Shown here: piece by piece, positions 1 to 7,421 of the stretch
Position numbering within the stretch: the stretch's first letter is position 1
Layout: each line of letters opens with the position of its first letter
From: Pseudomonadota bacterium
GTDB lineage: Bacteria; Pseudomonadota; Gammaproteobacteria; Steroidobacterales; Steroidobacteraceae
Assembly: GCA_021816775.1 (NCBI GenBank)
Contig: JAKAXA010000037.1
Location: forward strand, 1 to 34,246
Direction of reading: 5' to 3'
DNA: 34,246 bases
Made by a program: the position numbers and the translations under genes
Notes under the pieces: generated by a model
Databases searched by the model: none
What the model saw: the letters and a program-made list of their open reading frames with translations, nothing else
Told to the model about the DNA's origin: nothing

Positions 1-94
1 ACCGAGACATGACTCGGGGTCATCGTGGTTTGCTAGACCTTCAATGTGAGGCTCTTTCATCCTCTACTCGATGCCGGTTTATCCCGGCGCTTCC
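1..94 (-). mobile_element. 5' fragment of a probable group II intron, cut by window edge
   Basis: Read on the minus strand, the IS66 transposase frame stops making sense just after the NHWIH motif (about position 95). The following sequence can be read as MKEPHIEGLANHDDPESC, in a different frame. I recall this kind of peptide from the region upstream of the reverse transcriptase in bacterial group II introns that sit inside insertion sequences. The reverse transcriptase itself would lie outside the window. The exact intron boundary and the 5' consensus are not clear. An alternative is simple truncation of the transposase by some other rearrangement. Confidence 0.4.
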
Positions 95-859
95 GTGGAT
101 CCAATGGTTGTGTTTCTCGACGCGGATCGAGGTCTCATCGACGTGCATCGCCGGCTGGGTGAGGATCCGCTCGATGGCCAGTCTCTCCCAGCGCTCAAGC
201 GCCAGATGCAGCTGCAGCACGTACTTCAAGATCGTGGCCTCGGAGATCACCTGGCCGATGAGGGTCTGGATCGAGTGCTGCACGCGCTTCAAGGAGATCA
301 TCTGGGCGATCAGGAGATTCAGCACGTACGCCTTGATGCCCGAGCCGTACTGCAGGGGGCCCGAGAACGCCTCGGGGAAGGGAGCCCGGGTCTCGGCGCC
401 GCAGTGCGGGCAGGACTTGATCTCAGCGTCCACGTGGCTGAGGACTTTCTCGAAGACGATGTCGATCTGGGTGCGCCGTTCGTGACCGTCGGGGCGGGTC
501 TCGCGCAGATCCTCCCCGCATTCCTCGCAGGCGCTGACCTTGGAGAGCGCAACGGTCTCGACGGTGCGGGTGTTCCCCGAGCGGCTCGGGTCGTACGGCT
601 TGCCCTTGGTATGGGTGCCGGGGTGGCTGAGCGCGCTCTGGTCCTTCTCGGTTCGGGAGGAGGGCTTGCTGGAGTTCGTGCTGGTCTTTGGGGTGTTCTT
701 CTCCATGAACACCGCGATCAGCACCTGCATCAGCATCAGCAGCGCCTCGATCAGGGCGCGACTCTCCGGGCCCACCTTGCCGTCGCCGGACAATTGCCCG
801 AAGCGATCCTTGAGCGCCGTGAACTCCTCGCGCAGCGATTGCCTGTTGACGCTCGGCAC
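41..859 (-). pseudogene. tnpC: IS66-family transposase (TnpC), N-terminal part, interrupted
   Basis: The protein starts MPSVNRQSLREEF and carries an N-terminal helical segment. A Ser/Asn/Lys-rich linker typical of IS66 TnpC follows (NSSKPSSRTEKD). Next come a zinc-binding CxxC pair region (ACEECGEDL and SCPHCGAET) and the first part of the DDE domain, including VDETSIRVEKHNHWIH with the first catalytic Asp. IS66 transposases are usually about 450-530 residues. This one stops after 272, and its last 15 or so residues are not transposase-like. The break coincides with the putative group II intron start. The start codon follows the methylase stop by 18 bases, so the two genes probably share a transcript. 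The IS66 tnpA and tnpB accessory genes are not visible. The C-terminal half may survive beyond the window edge. Confidence 0.85.
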
Positions 860-877
860 GGGATGCGGCCGGCCGGA

Positions 878-1543
878 TTACTCGCCGGCCTCGACAGCCA
901 TCAGCCCCGAGAGCACCGCCAGGCGCTCCCCGGGCGGCAGCGCCCGATAGCGCTCAGCCCAGCTCTCGGCCTTGCGCTTGATGCGTTGCCGGTCGGTGTG
1001 GTCCTTGCCTGTGTAGCGGGCCCAATGCACCCGATCGGGACTGAAGTTGAACCAGACCTTCTCGGTGCGCACGCCAGCCTGGTTCATCACCTGCAGCTCC
1101 AGGCTCCTCCAGCCGGCAAGCTCCTGATCGTACAAGCCGGACGGGTAGCCCGAGAGAATGACCTGGCAGGGCAGGCTCTTCAGCAGCCGAAGCAACTCCA
1201 GGTGATCATGCTCTTCATAGTCGAACTGGTAGCGCCGCTCGGAGCTGCGCGTCGAGTGCAGGTACGGCGGATCGCAGTAAACGAGTTCCCGCCCCTGATA
1301 GGCAAAGTCCGCCAGGAACCGGTGCGCGCACCCCAGCACCAGCTCCACCGGATACCTACACTGGAATCTCTCCAGCGCGCGTTGATTGAGGTCGATACCG
1401 ATATTGCGCAATGCGGGGAGCTTGCGCTTCATGATCGCCCCGCCGCCGAGGTGGCTTTCGATGTAGGTCTCGTGCGGGGGCATCAGCGCAATGAGCGGCT
1501 GGCACAACCCCGAGGTTGCCTTGGATCCGAAATACGCACCCAT
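878..1543 (-). CDS. D12-class DNA N6-adenine methyltransferase
   Basis: This 221-residue protein matches the D12 (Dam-like) class of N6-adenine DNA methyltransferases, which transfer a methyl group from S-adenosylmethionine to adenine in DNA. Visible motifs are a degenerate glycine-rich motif I (YIESHLGGGAIMKRK), the catalytic DPPY in LVYCDPPYLHST, and LSGYPSGLYD downstream. The N-terminal FGSK replaces the more usual GGK of the family. The target sequence cannot be inferred, and no restriction endonuclease gene lies beside it. The gene ends 18 bases before the IS66 transposase on the same strand, so it may be a passenger of that element rather than a chromosomal housekeeping gene. The start ATG has a weak AGG about nine bases upstream. 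Confidence 0.85.
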   Translation of the reverse strand: MGAYFGSKATSGLCQPLIALMPPHETYIESHLGGGAIMKRKLPALRNIGIDLNQRALERFQCRYPVELVLGCAHRFLADFAYQGRELVYCDPPYLHSTRSSERRYQFDYEEHDHLELLRLLKSLPCQVILSGYPSGLYDQELAGWRSLELQVMNQAGVRTEKVWFNFSPDRVHWARYTGKDHTDRQRIKRKAESWAERYRALPPGERLAVLSGLMAVEAGE

Positions 1544-1595
1544 CGCTGCCTGACCCCAGCCCTTGGAAGGATTGGGTCGCAGCGTAGTACCCGCT

Positions 1596-1670
1596 CTCTA
1601 CGTTGTCAAGCTCCCGATCGCCGATGCGCCGGGTCCGGGGCATGAGTAGTTACACGAAAACAACGTAGAG
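1596..1670. repeat. 11-bp inverted repeat between methylase and nuclease genes
   Basis: CTCTACGTTGT at 1596-1606 is repeated in inverted orientation as ACAACGTAGAG at 1660-1670. The gap lies between the divergent methylase and nuclease genes. The repeat could be an operator for one of them or the remnant of an element end. Nothing further supports either reading. Confidence 0.5.
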
Positions 1671-2125
1671 CTTTGGAGACAGGCGTCTGTGGAGCATACC
1701 GCAGCGTTCATGGGGTACTCTACAGACGATCCTAAGCATCGTTCTGGTCGGAAGTTTGCCGGTAAAGTGCCCGATGGCATTCAACCTGGAGACGTAATAC
1801 TTATTGCTCGTCGAAACCGCAAGAACCCGGACGTTGTGGGGTTTGGCGTCGTTGTGGGACGCGCGAAGAAGAGATTACGAGGATTTTCGCCGCCTGGCCA
1901 TTTGGGATCGTTCAGGCGGCTCCGGCCCTTTCAGCCGTGGAACAAACTGCGAGACGATGTGCCGGTAGATGCAGCGATCAACCACACTCAGGCACTCGTC
2001 AAGCTGAAGCCGGAAGAAAATCCCAAGCACGGAGAGATCTGCCGATGGATGGATGAACGCCTGTTTGGGCGCTCAAAATCCAAGAGCCAGCGGAGAACTC
2101 ACGGGCTGGCCGCACCCGTTCGTAA

Positions 2126-3433
2126 GGGGCTGTGTAGAAATAACTTGTACATAGTCATATAGAGATGACATAATGCAAGTCCGTGGGAACTGTCACGGAC
2201 ATCCGACTGAAGTACAAGAAACTGTCTCGTGTGATGAACGAGCGCTCTCGACGTCTCTGGGCGGCAACCGAGGCGCGTGCGATCGGCTGGGGCGGAGTGT
2301 CGCGCGTGGCGCGCGCGACTGGTATTGCGCGCAACACGATCGCGGTCGGATTGCGGGAATTGAAGAGGCGTGGACGTCCGCTACGATGGGAACACGAGCG
2401 CGTGCGTCGCCCCGGGGGTGGCCGCAAGCGCCTGACCGATCATCAGCCCGAATTGATCAGCAAGCTCGAAGCGCTGATCGAGCCGACGGTGCGCGGGGAT
2501 CCGCAGTCGGCGCTACGCTGGACGACCCTGAGTGTGCGCAAGCTCGAGCGGGCGTTGAAGAAGGCCAACGCGCCCGTCAGCTACCGCACGGTTGCTAATT
2601 TGCTGAAGACGCAGAATTATACGCTTCAGGGTCAGTTCAAGGGTTCGGAAGGCAAGGTGGACGTCCGAGACCGGGATGCCCAATTTCGCTACATCAACGA
2701 TCAGGCGGTAACCGCACTGCGTGCGCGCCGGCCGGTGATCTCGGTGGACACGAAGAAGAAGGAGCTCGTCGGGCACTATAAAAATGCGGGCCGGGAGTGG
2801 CGTCCGAAGGGTGATCCGATTGAAGTGCTGACGCATGATTTCCCGGACCCAGAGGTTCCCAAGGCGGTGCCCTATGGGGTGTACGACGTCGGGGAGAACA
2901 AGGGATGGGTCAATGTCGGGATGAGCGGCGACACCGCCGAGTTTGCCGTGCAGAGCATCCGCGCCTGGTGGCGATACATGGGCAAGCCCCGTTACCCGAA
3001 GGCCCGCCGTCTTCTGATCTGCGCCGACAGCGGGGGCAGCAATGGCTATCGCTGTCACCTGTGGAAGCGGGAGCTGCAACACTTTGCGACGGAGGAGAAC
3101 TTGACGATCACCGTGTGTCATTTTCCGCCAGGCACCAGCAAATGGAACAAGATCGAGCACCGCCTCTTCTCTTTCATTACCGCCAACTGGCGCAGCCGGC
3201 CCCTGACGGACTACCGTACCATCGTCAATCTGATTGCCGGGACTACGACCAAGGCGGGATTGACCGTGAAAGCTCGTTTGGATCGCCGAACGTACAAGCG
3301 CGGAGTCAAAGTGACCAAGAAGGAAATGCAGGCGCTCAATCTCACGCCTCACGACTTTCATGGGGAATGGAATTACACGATTGCACCAAAACATCGCGTG
3401 TCATAACTGCTCAGGTTATTATTTCACAGCCCC
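2126..3433 (+). mobile_element. Complete ISAzo13-family insertion sequence
   Basis: The element begins GGGGCTGTG (2126-2134) and ends CACAGCCCC (3425-3433), a perfect 9-bp inverted terminal match. Weaker similarity continues for about 12 more bases (GAAATAACTT left, AGGTTATTATTT right). TAA occurs immediately outside both ends (2123-2125 and 3434-3436), consistent with a 3-bp target duplication. It carries one transposase gene. The intact ends, and the clean restoration of the host reading frame when it is removed in silico, suggest a recent insertion. Confidence 0.85.
2183..3406 (+). CDS. ISAzo13-family DDE transposase
   Basis: This transposase of about 407 residues catalyses cut-and-paste movement of the surrounding 1.3-kb element. 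An N-terminal helix-turn-helix region (VSRVARATGIARNTIAVGLREL, residues about 39-60) is followed by the GGGRKRLTDHQP linker and a DDE catalytic domain. The acidic triad is visible as SVDTKKKELVG (Asp189), ICADSGGSNG (Asp282) and PPGTSKWNKIEHRLFS (Glu325). The closing part (AGLTVKARLD, FHGEWNYTI) is also typical of the family. The frame is intact from GTG 2183; an in-frame ATG at 2234 is an alternative start. It is related to, but clearly diverged from, the second ISAzo13 transposase at 4027-5755. Confidence 0.9.
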   Translation: MGTVTDIRLKYKKLSRVMNERSRRLWAATEARAIGWGGVSRVARATGIARNTIAVGLRELKRRGRPLRWEHERVRRPGGGRKRLTDHQPELISKLEALIEPTVRGDPQSALRWTTLSVRKLERALKKANAPVSYRTVANLLKTQNYTLQGQFKGSEGKVDVRDRDAQFRYINDQAVTALRARRPVISVDTKKKELVGHYKNAGREWRPKGDPIEVLTHDFPDPEVPKAVPYGVYDVGENKGWVNVGMSGDTAEFAVQSIRAWWRYMGKPRYPKARRLLICADSGGSNGYRCHLWKRELQHFATEENLTITVCHFPPGTSKWNKIEHRLFSFITANWRSRPLTDYRTIVNLIAGTTTKAGLTVKARLDRRTYKRGVKVTKKEMQALNLTPHDFHGEWNYTIAPKHRVS

Positions 3434-4006
3434 TAAGCGCGCGTCGCGCGGCAAAATTGTTGTGCAGAGTGGGGTCAGGATTGTTTCGTCACCATACAAT
3501 CGCCAGCTTGATTATGCGATCCAGACCGTAAGAGTCGTCAAGATGGCACAGAAACGCGAGGCGCGACTGCTCGACCGGTACAGATTGTGGCTTGAGAGAA
3601 AGGATCGCGCACTTGCGTCGGTCAGGTACCAAGCGCTTCAATGCGACGGTTATGAGGAGGCAAAACAGAACCTGATAGAGGCAAAAAGCTCTGCCAGTCG
3701 CGAGCACATCAGGATGGCCGTAGGGCAGCTTCTCGATTACGCCTATCAGGGCAAGACGCGGCTACGTGAACCGAAGAAAGCTGTGTTGCTTCCAAAGAAA
3801 CCGACTAAGGACTCACTCAAGAATAACATCGCAGTAGATGTAAAAGAGTCTCATTGTGTTGATGATCCCTTGATGCCGCACTGACCGCGACCTTCAAGCG
3901 CGCAAGGTATCGGCGCGTACTTTTCTGCTTCCTGGCGACCCCGTAGCCATCGCATGGAATGAGTGGCGGGGAGCGGCTTATAGTGGTACTATTCGCCATA
4001 TTGGCT

Positions 4007-4027
4007 TAATGGTGACGTATACCATTA
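4007..4027. promoter_or_regulatory. Operator-like inverted repeat over the start of a winged-helix/transposase fusion
   Basis: TAATGGT (4007-4013) and ACCATTA (4021-4027) form a perfect 7-bp inverted repeat with a 7-base centre. It overlaps the two candidate start codons (ATG 4009 and ATG 4027) of a gene whose product begins with a winged-helix domain. A further short palindrome, ATAGTGGTACTAT, lies about 20 bases upstream. Autorepression by the encoded DNA-binding domain is a reasonable inference but untested. Confidence 0.4.
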
Positions 4028-4833
4028 TGAGAACCGCGGAATTCAACGCCCGGGAGCTCGAGATTCTGCTCGAGCGCAAGAGAGTCTGCACGTTTTCCGA
4101 GCTGGCGGAAGCTCTCGGAACAAAGTCGAGGATGACCGTATTCCGCAAGCTCGCCGAGCTGCCCTATCTGACCAGTTACTCGCATCGTGGAAAATACTAC
4201 ACGCTGAGGGCTACATGTCGGTTCGATACCAGTGGGCTCTGGTCTCATCGGGGCGTCTGGTTCTCCACCTACGGTACGCTGCTTGAGACCAGCCGGCGTT
4301 TCGTGGAGCGTGCGCCGGCGGGGTACTCGGCGCAGGAACTCGACAATGCGCTGCACGTCGAGACTCGCCAGACGCTGCTCGCGTTGCTGCACCGACAGGT
4401 GATCGAGCGCGAAAGGATCGGCGGGGTGTTCATCTACCTCGCGCTTGAGCCGGCGGAACGGCAACGGCAAGTCATCGCGCGAGCCAAGATCGCGCAGGTT
4501 GCCGTGGGGGGTGTGTCTGAGGAGGTGCTGGCGCATGAGGTGAAGGCGGGGATTATCCTGTTCTTTGGCCTACTCGATGAACGGCAGCGACGGCTGTTCG
4601 CGGGCCTCGAGGCGCTAAAAGTCGGCCGCGGCGGTGATGCGCGGGTGGCCACCTTGCTTGGGGTGGATCCACATACCGTTGCCAAAGGCAGGATCGAGCT
4701 GCTGGGCGGTGACATTGATCCAACGCGGGTTCGCAAGACGGGCGGTGGCCGCGTAGCGGCGGAAAAAAAACGGTGGAATCCGAGCCAGGATCGAGGAGAT
4801 CCTCAGAGAGGAGGTGGCGGGCGATCCGATTGA
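4027..4833 (+). CDS. Winged-helix domain fused to the N-terminal part of an ISAzo13 transposase (first frame)
   Basis: Residues 1 to about 160 form a winged-helix-type DNA-binding region (FSELAEALGTKSRMTVFRKL, then YLTSYSHRGKYYTL). I recall this kind of protein next to ISAzo13-like transposases. From about residue 175 the sequence becomes the N-terminal part of such a transposase (LDERQRRLFAGLEALK, LLGVDPHTVAKGR, VRKTGGGR). The transposase-like sequence ends at a run of eight A residues (4763-4770) and the frame closes at 4833. The rest of the transposase continues in the next frame from 4757. Either a one-base change has broken the gene or slippage at the A run joins the two parts. ATG 4009 is an alternative start. 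Confidence 0.75.
   Translation: MRTAEFNARELEILLERKRVCTFSELAEALGTKSRMTVFRKLAELPYLTSYSHRGKYYTLRATCRFDTSGLWSHRGVWFSTYGTLLETSRRFVERAPAGYSAQELDNALHVETRQTLLALLHRQVIERERIGGVFIYLALEPAERQRQVIARAKIAQVAVGGVSEEVLAHEVKAGIILFFGLLDERQRRLFAGLEALKVGRGGDARVATLLGVDPHTVAKGRIELLGGDIDPTRVRKTGGGRVAAEKKRWNPSQDRGDPQRGGGGRSD
4763..4770 (+). other. A8 slippery run at the junction of two transposase frames
   Basis: Eight consecutive A residues lie inside the only stretch (4757-4830) where both transposase frames are open. Reading seven or ten A residues instead of eight joins AAEK to NGGIRARIEEILREE, which continues the expected transposase sequence. Such runs can promote RNA polymerase slippage or ribosomal frameshifting. 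They are also mutation hot spots, so a fixed indel is equally possible. Confidence 0.5.
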
Positions 4834-5755
4834 CGGGACGCGCTGGACGAGAAAGACCACACAGTCGATCGCCCAGGAGTTGCGCACGCTCGGCATCGAG
4901 GTCAGCGCCAATACCGTCGGGCGGCTGCTGCGGCAGATGCGGTTCTCGCTCAAGACGAACCGCAAGAACATCGAATCCGGTTTCCGGCACAAGCGCGGGG
5001 ACCGGGCCAGACGCAATCGGCAGTTCGTGCACATCAACGCCAAGTGCCGCAAGTTCGAGACGGCCGACCTGCCCATCATCAGCTGCGATGGCAAGAAACG
5101 GGAGCTGATCGGCTGCTTCAAAAACAGCGGCAGGACCTTGCGGCGCAAGGCCAAAGAAGTGTACGACCATGACTTCCCCTCGGACGCCCAGGGCGTAGCT
5201 CTCCCCTATGGCATCTACGACGTGCGTCGCAACACCGGTACGGTGGTCGTGGGAACCTCCTGCGAAACGCCCGCATTCGCCGTCGATGCCATCGAGCACT
5301 GGTGGCGCAGCAGCGGGCGCAAACACTATCCCGGTGCGGCTGAGCTTCTTATCCTGGCCGATGCCGGCGGTGCCAATAGCCCTCGCTCCAGGGTCTGGCT
5401 GTGCGATCTGCAACAGAAGCTCTGTAATCGTTACGGACTGCGCGTCACCGTCTGTCACTACCCGCCCGGAGCCTCGAAATGGAACCCGATCGAACACCGC
5501 CTGTTCAGCCAGATCAGCAGGAACTGGCAAGGGGTGCCGCTCGAGACCTATGACACCGTCCTCAACTATATCTCCACCACCCGGACCAGCGCAGGCCTTA
5601 CCGTCGCTGCCAAGCTCAACTCCAAAACCTACCAGAAGGGACAAGAGGTCACCGACCAGGAGATGACGTTGCTGAGTATCCGCAGACACCGAACCCTCCC
5701 AGCGTGGAACTACACCATCAAACCTTACAACCAGAACCGGTTACGAAAACTGTGA
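4814..5755 (+). CDS. ISAzo13-family transposase, catalytic part (second frame)
   Basis: This frame holds the DDE catalytic domain of the second ISAzo13-type transposase. The motifs are IISCDGKKRELIG (first Asp), LILADAGGANS (second Asp) and PPGASKWNPIEHRLFS (Glu), followed by AGLTVAAKLN and the PAWNYTIKPYN ending. The frame is open from 4757, where it reads RRKKNGGIRARIEEILREEVAGDP and so on. GTG 4814 is only a formal start: the purine-rich AGAGAGGAG abuts it directly, which is too close for independent initiation. The natural product is therefore probably a fusion with the upstream frame made by slippage at 4763-4770. Downstream, 5756-5776 looks like the right end of the element. Confidence 0.8.
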   Translation: MAGDPIDGTRWTRKTTQSIAQELRTLGIEVSANTVGRLLRQMRFSLKTNRKNIESGFRHKRGDRARRNRQFVHINAKCRKFETADLPIISCDGKKRELIGCFKNSGRTLRRKAKEVYDHDFPSDAQGVALPYGIYDVRRNTGTVVVGTSCETPAFAVDAIEHWWRSSGRKHYPGAAELLILADAGGANSPRSRVWLCDLQQKLCNRYGLRVTVCHYPPGASKWNPIEHRLFSQISRNWQGVPLETYDTVLNYISTTRTSAGLTVAAKLNSKTYQKGQEVTDQEMTLLSIRRHRTLPAWNYTIKPYNQNRLRKL

Positions 5756-5776
5756 AGTTGTTTTTGCGTGGTCCCT
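5755..5776 (+). repeat. Probable right end of the second ISAzo13 element
   Basis: AAGTTGTTTTTGCGTGGTCC, just after the transposase stop, is of the kind seen at ISAzo13 ends when read inward (GGGACCACGCAAAAACAACTT in reverse complement, split here only by the edge bases). No matching left end was found upstream of 4007. The element may therefore have lost its left terminus, or its left repeat may be too diverged to recognise. Confidence 0.4.
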
Positions 5777-5828
5777 TAGCACGAAACTTGCAATCGCGCG
5801 CGCGCCCGTCGGCGTGCGCCGGACTCGC

Positions 5829-5856
5829 TTGCACTGGCGCGCCCCTCCGCTATAGT
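5829..5856 (+). promoter_or_regulatory. Sigma70-like promoter for the DUF1249 gene
   Basis: TTGCAC at 5829-5834 and TATAGT at 5851-5856 are separated by 16 bases, a good match to a housekeeping promoter. A start site 7-8 bases after the -10 box would fall at or on the ATG at 5864. The message would then have little or no leader. Confidence 0.5.
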
Positions 5857-5863
5857 CGGGGTG

Positions 5864-6322
5864 ATGCTGAACGATGCCCTGACGCAAGTTTCCTGGCGCG
5901 CGCGACCGCGCAGCTTCGTCGCGCTGATGAGCCTGTACGAGAGCAATTACATTCGCCTCGGCTGGCTGGCGGGCGAGCTGCGCGCGCTCAAGGGCGCCTA
6001 CCGCTCACACATCGAGGGAGACTGTGACCTGCTGCTCACGGTGATCGAGCAGTGCGCCTACACCAGCATCCTTGATCTCACCTACGAGCTGCCCGCGGCG
6101 CGCGGCCTGGTGCGCTGCCCGGACCTGCGGTTGCGCGTGTATCACGATGCGCGGCTCGTCGAGGCCGATCACTACGCGCAGCGGACGGCCGAGGCCGCGG
6201 TGAAGGCCGGTGCCTGTGCGGAGCGTGAACTCCATCAGCGCTGGCTGCGCAATATGATGTTAAACAAATGGTTGGAGTATTGCGCGGATCGAGGTCATCG
6301 CTTCGCGGGGGTCGCCGTGTGA
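5864..6322 (+). CDS. DUF1249 family protein (YqiB-like)
   Basis: This 152-residue soluble protein belongs to the DUF1249 family found in gammaproteobacteria. Recognisable features are the N-terminal FVALMSLYESNYIRLGWL segment, the DCDLLLTVIEQCAYTSILDLTYEL core, and LRVYHDARLVEADHYAQR. The molecular function of the family is not established. The usual neighbours in E. coli (nudF, cpdA) are absent here. The gene lies 27 bases upstream of a coiled-coil protein on the same strand, so they may be co-transcribed. GTG 5861 is an alternative start. I prefer ATG 5864 because the predicted transcription start falls there. Confidence 0.85.
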   Translation: MLNDALTQVSWRARPRSFVALMSLYESNYIRLGWLAGELRALKGAYRSHIEGDCDLLLTVIEQCAYTSILDLTYELPAARGLVRCPDLRLRVYHDARLVEADHYAQRTAEAAVKAGACAERELHQRWLRNMMLNKWLEYCADRGHRFAGVAV

Positions 6323-6349
6323 CTTGTCGCGGCGAGCGCCGCAACAGTC

Positions 6350-7399
6350 ATGAAGGCATTTCGACAACTCGGGTTTCTCAAGCTCTCCTTCCAGCGCGCA
6401 CAGGCGTCGCCCGAGGACCATCGGGTGCTTGCGCTGTTTCGCAACCGGGCCGAATTGAAGAAGGCCTTCGGGGACCTGAAGGAGGAAGTCGAGCGCCTGA
6501 AGGATCGCATCAAGCAGCAGGAAGGGGTGACGCGGCGGGTCCGGGACACGCTCGCGGCCCTGGAGCAGCGCCTGGGGGTGGACGAGACCGCCTACCCGAC
6601 GCTCGCGTTCTATCAGCTGCGCCGGCTGTGGCGCAGCGGGCACGACCTGCTCGCACGCTTTGCCGCCGAGCTCACCACCCGGCAGGATGAGAGGGAGCGG
6701 CGGGTGCATCTTGCCGAGCACAACCGCCGGCAGTTCGCCCGCCGCCAGAACGCCGAGCAGCACCTGCAGGTGGTGCGGGAGCTCGCGGCTCAGGCCCGCC
6801 AGCGGGTGGAGGACCTCGAGGGCGAGCGCGCCCGGTTGCGCCGCTTCTGGCAGTTCTTCAAGCGCCGTGCGCTCGAGCCGGCCATGGCGCGGGCCCGCGC
6901 CGAGGCGGCCGCGGCCGATCTGTCGTTCCGGACGGCGAGCCAGTCAGCCGCGGACATCGCCGCCGAGGCGGTGCCGCAGTTCCCCGGCCTGTCGCTGCAG
7001 GCGCGGCGCCTGATCAATCTGACGACCATCGCCTACGCGGAGATGATGTGCGCGCGGCTGAACATCGTGCCGCTGCTGGTGATGCGTGCGCGCGAGGCGA
7101 CCCAGCGCCGCGAGGTCATCGACGAGTACGGCACGCGCGCCGAATGCGTGGCGCTGATGAACCAGATTCAGCGGGCCGAGGCGCTGCTCAATGCCCCTCG
7201 CGGTCTCAGCCGCGACATCCGAGAGCGCCTGCAGAGCCTGCGTCGGCTCGCCCAGTACCGCGACACGGAGGATGCGATCCCGACGGCCGAGTCCCTGGGC
7301 GGCGGCGCGCCTGACAGTTCCGCCGCGGCGGTGAGCGACGGCATCCCCAACGTCCTCGCCGAGGATACCTGGAACATCCACAACGTCCTGCTGCGCTGA
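6350..7399 (+). CDS. Coiled-coil protein of unknown function
   Basis: This 349-residue protein starts MKAFRQLGFLKLSFQRA and is not recognised as a named family. It is highly charged. Long heptad-like helices at about residues 25-75 (ELKKAFGDLKEEVERLKDRI) and 115-170 (HLAEHNRRQFARRQNAEQHL and following) suggest coiled coils. A more globular middle (LSLQARRLINLTTIAYAEMM, residues about 215-240) and a short acidic tail follow. No signal peptide or convincing membrane segment is seen. It follows the DUF1249 gene closely and converges with prc. A structural or scaffolding role is possible, but no function can be claimed. Confidence 0.75.
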   Translation: MKAFRQLGFLKLSFQRAQASPEDHRVLALFRNRAELKKAFGDLKEEVERLKDRIKQQEGVTRRVRDTLAALEQRLGVDETAYPTLAFYQLRRLWRSGHDLLARFAAELTTRQDERERRVHLAEHNRRQFARRQNAEQHLQVVRELAAQARQRVEDLEGERARLRRFWQFFKRRALEPAMARARAEAAAADLSFRTASQSAADIAAEAVPQFPGLSLQARRLINLTTIAYAEMMCARLNIVPLLVMRAREATQRREVIDEYGTRAECVALMNQIQRAEALLNAPRGLSRDIRERLQSLRRLAQYRDTEDAIPTAESLGGGAPDSSAAAVSDGIPNVLAEDTWNIHNVLLR

Positions 7400-7421
7400 G
7401 CGGCGCGGCCGCGACCGGCCC

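Larger units (their letters stand above)
1689..3884 (+). pseudogene. Predicted PUA-like/PD-(D/E)xK nuclease gene split by an ISAzo13 element
   Basis: Two reading frames flank the IS. Removing the element at 2126-3433 and one TAA target copy joins them without a frame change, giving about 294 residues (joined codon is Lys146). The N-terminal part contains a small beta-rich segment (PGDVILIA, VVGFGVVVG, residues about 33-57) resembling PUA/EVE-like domains. The C-terminal part has a PD-(D/E)xK-type signature: Asp216, then LIEAK with Glu227 and Lys229, followed by SREHIRMAVGQLLDY. I recall this arrangement from restriction-like or defence-related nucleases, but the exact role is unknown. The start is GTG 1689 or ATG 1710; neither has a good ribosome site. 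As it stands the gene is inactivated, because the first half runs into the IS and stops at 2162. Confidence 0.75.

Noticed and set aside
71-1645. Long plus-strand frame opposite the methylase and transposase
   Set aside because: The opposite strand encodes recognisable D12 methylase and IS66 motifs. The plus-strand protein is low-complexity and crosses both genes, as expected for a GC-rich shadow.
3885-4006. Left terminal repeat of the second ISAzo13 element
   Set aside because: I searched for a match to the right end (GGGACCACGC reading inward) and found none, so no left boundary is claimed.
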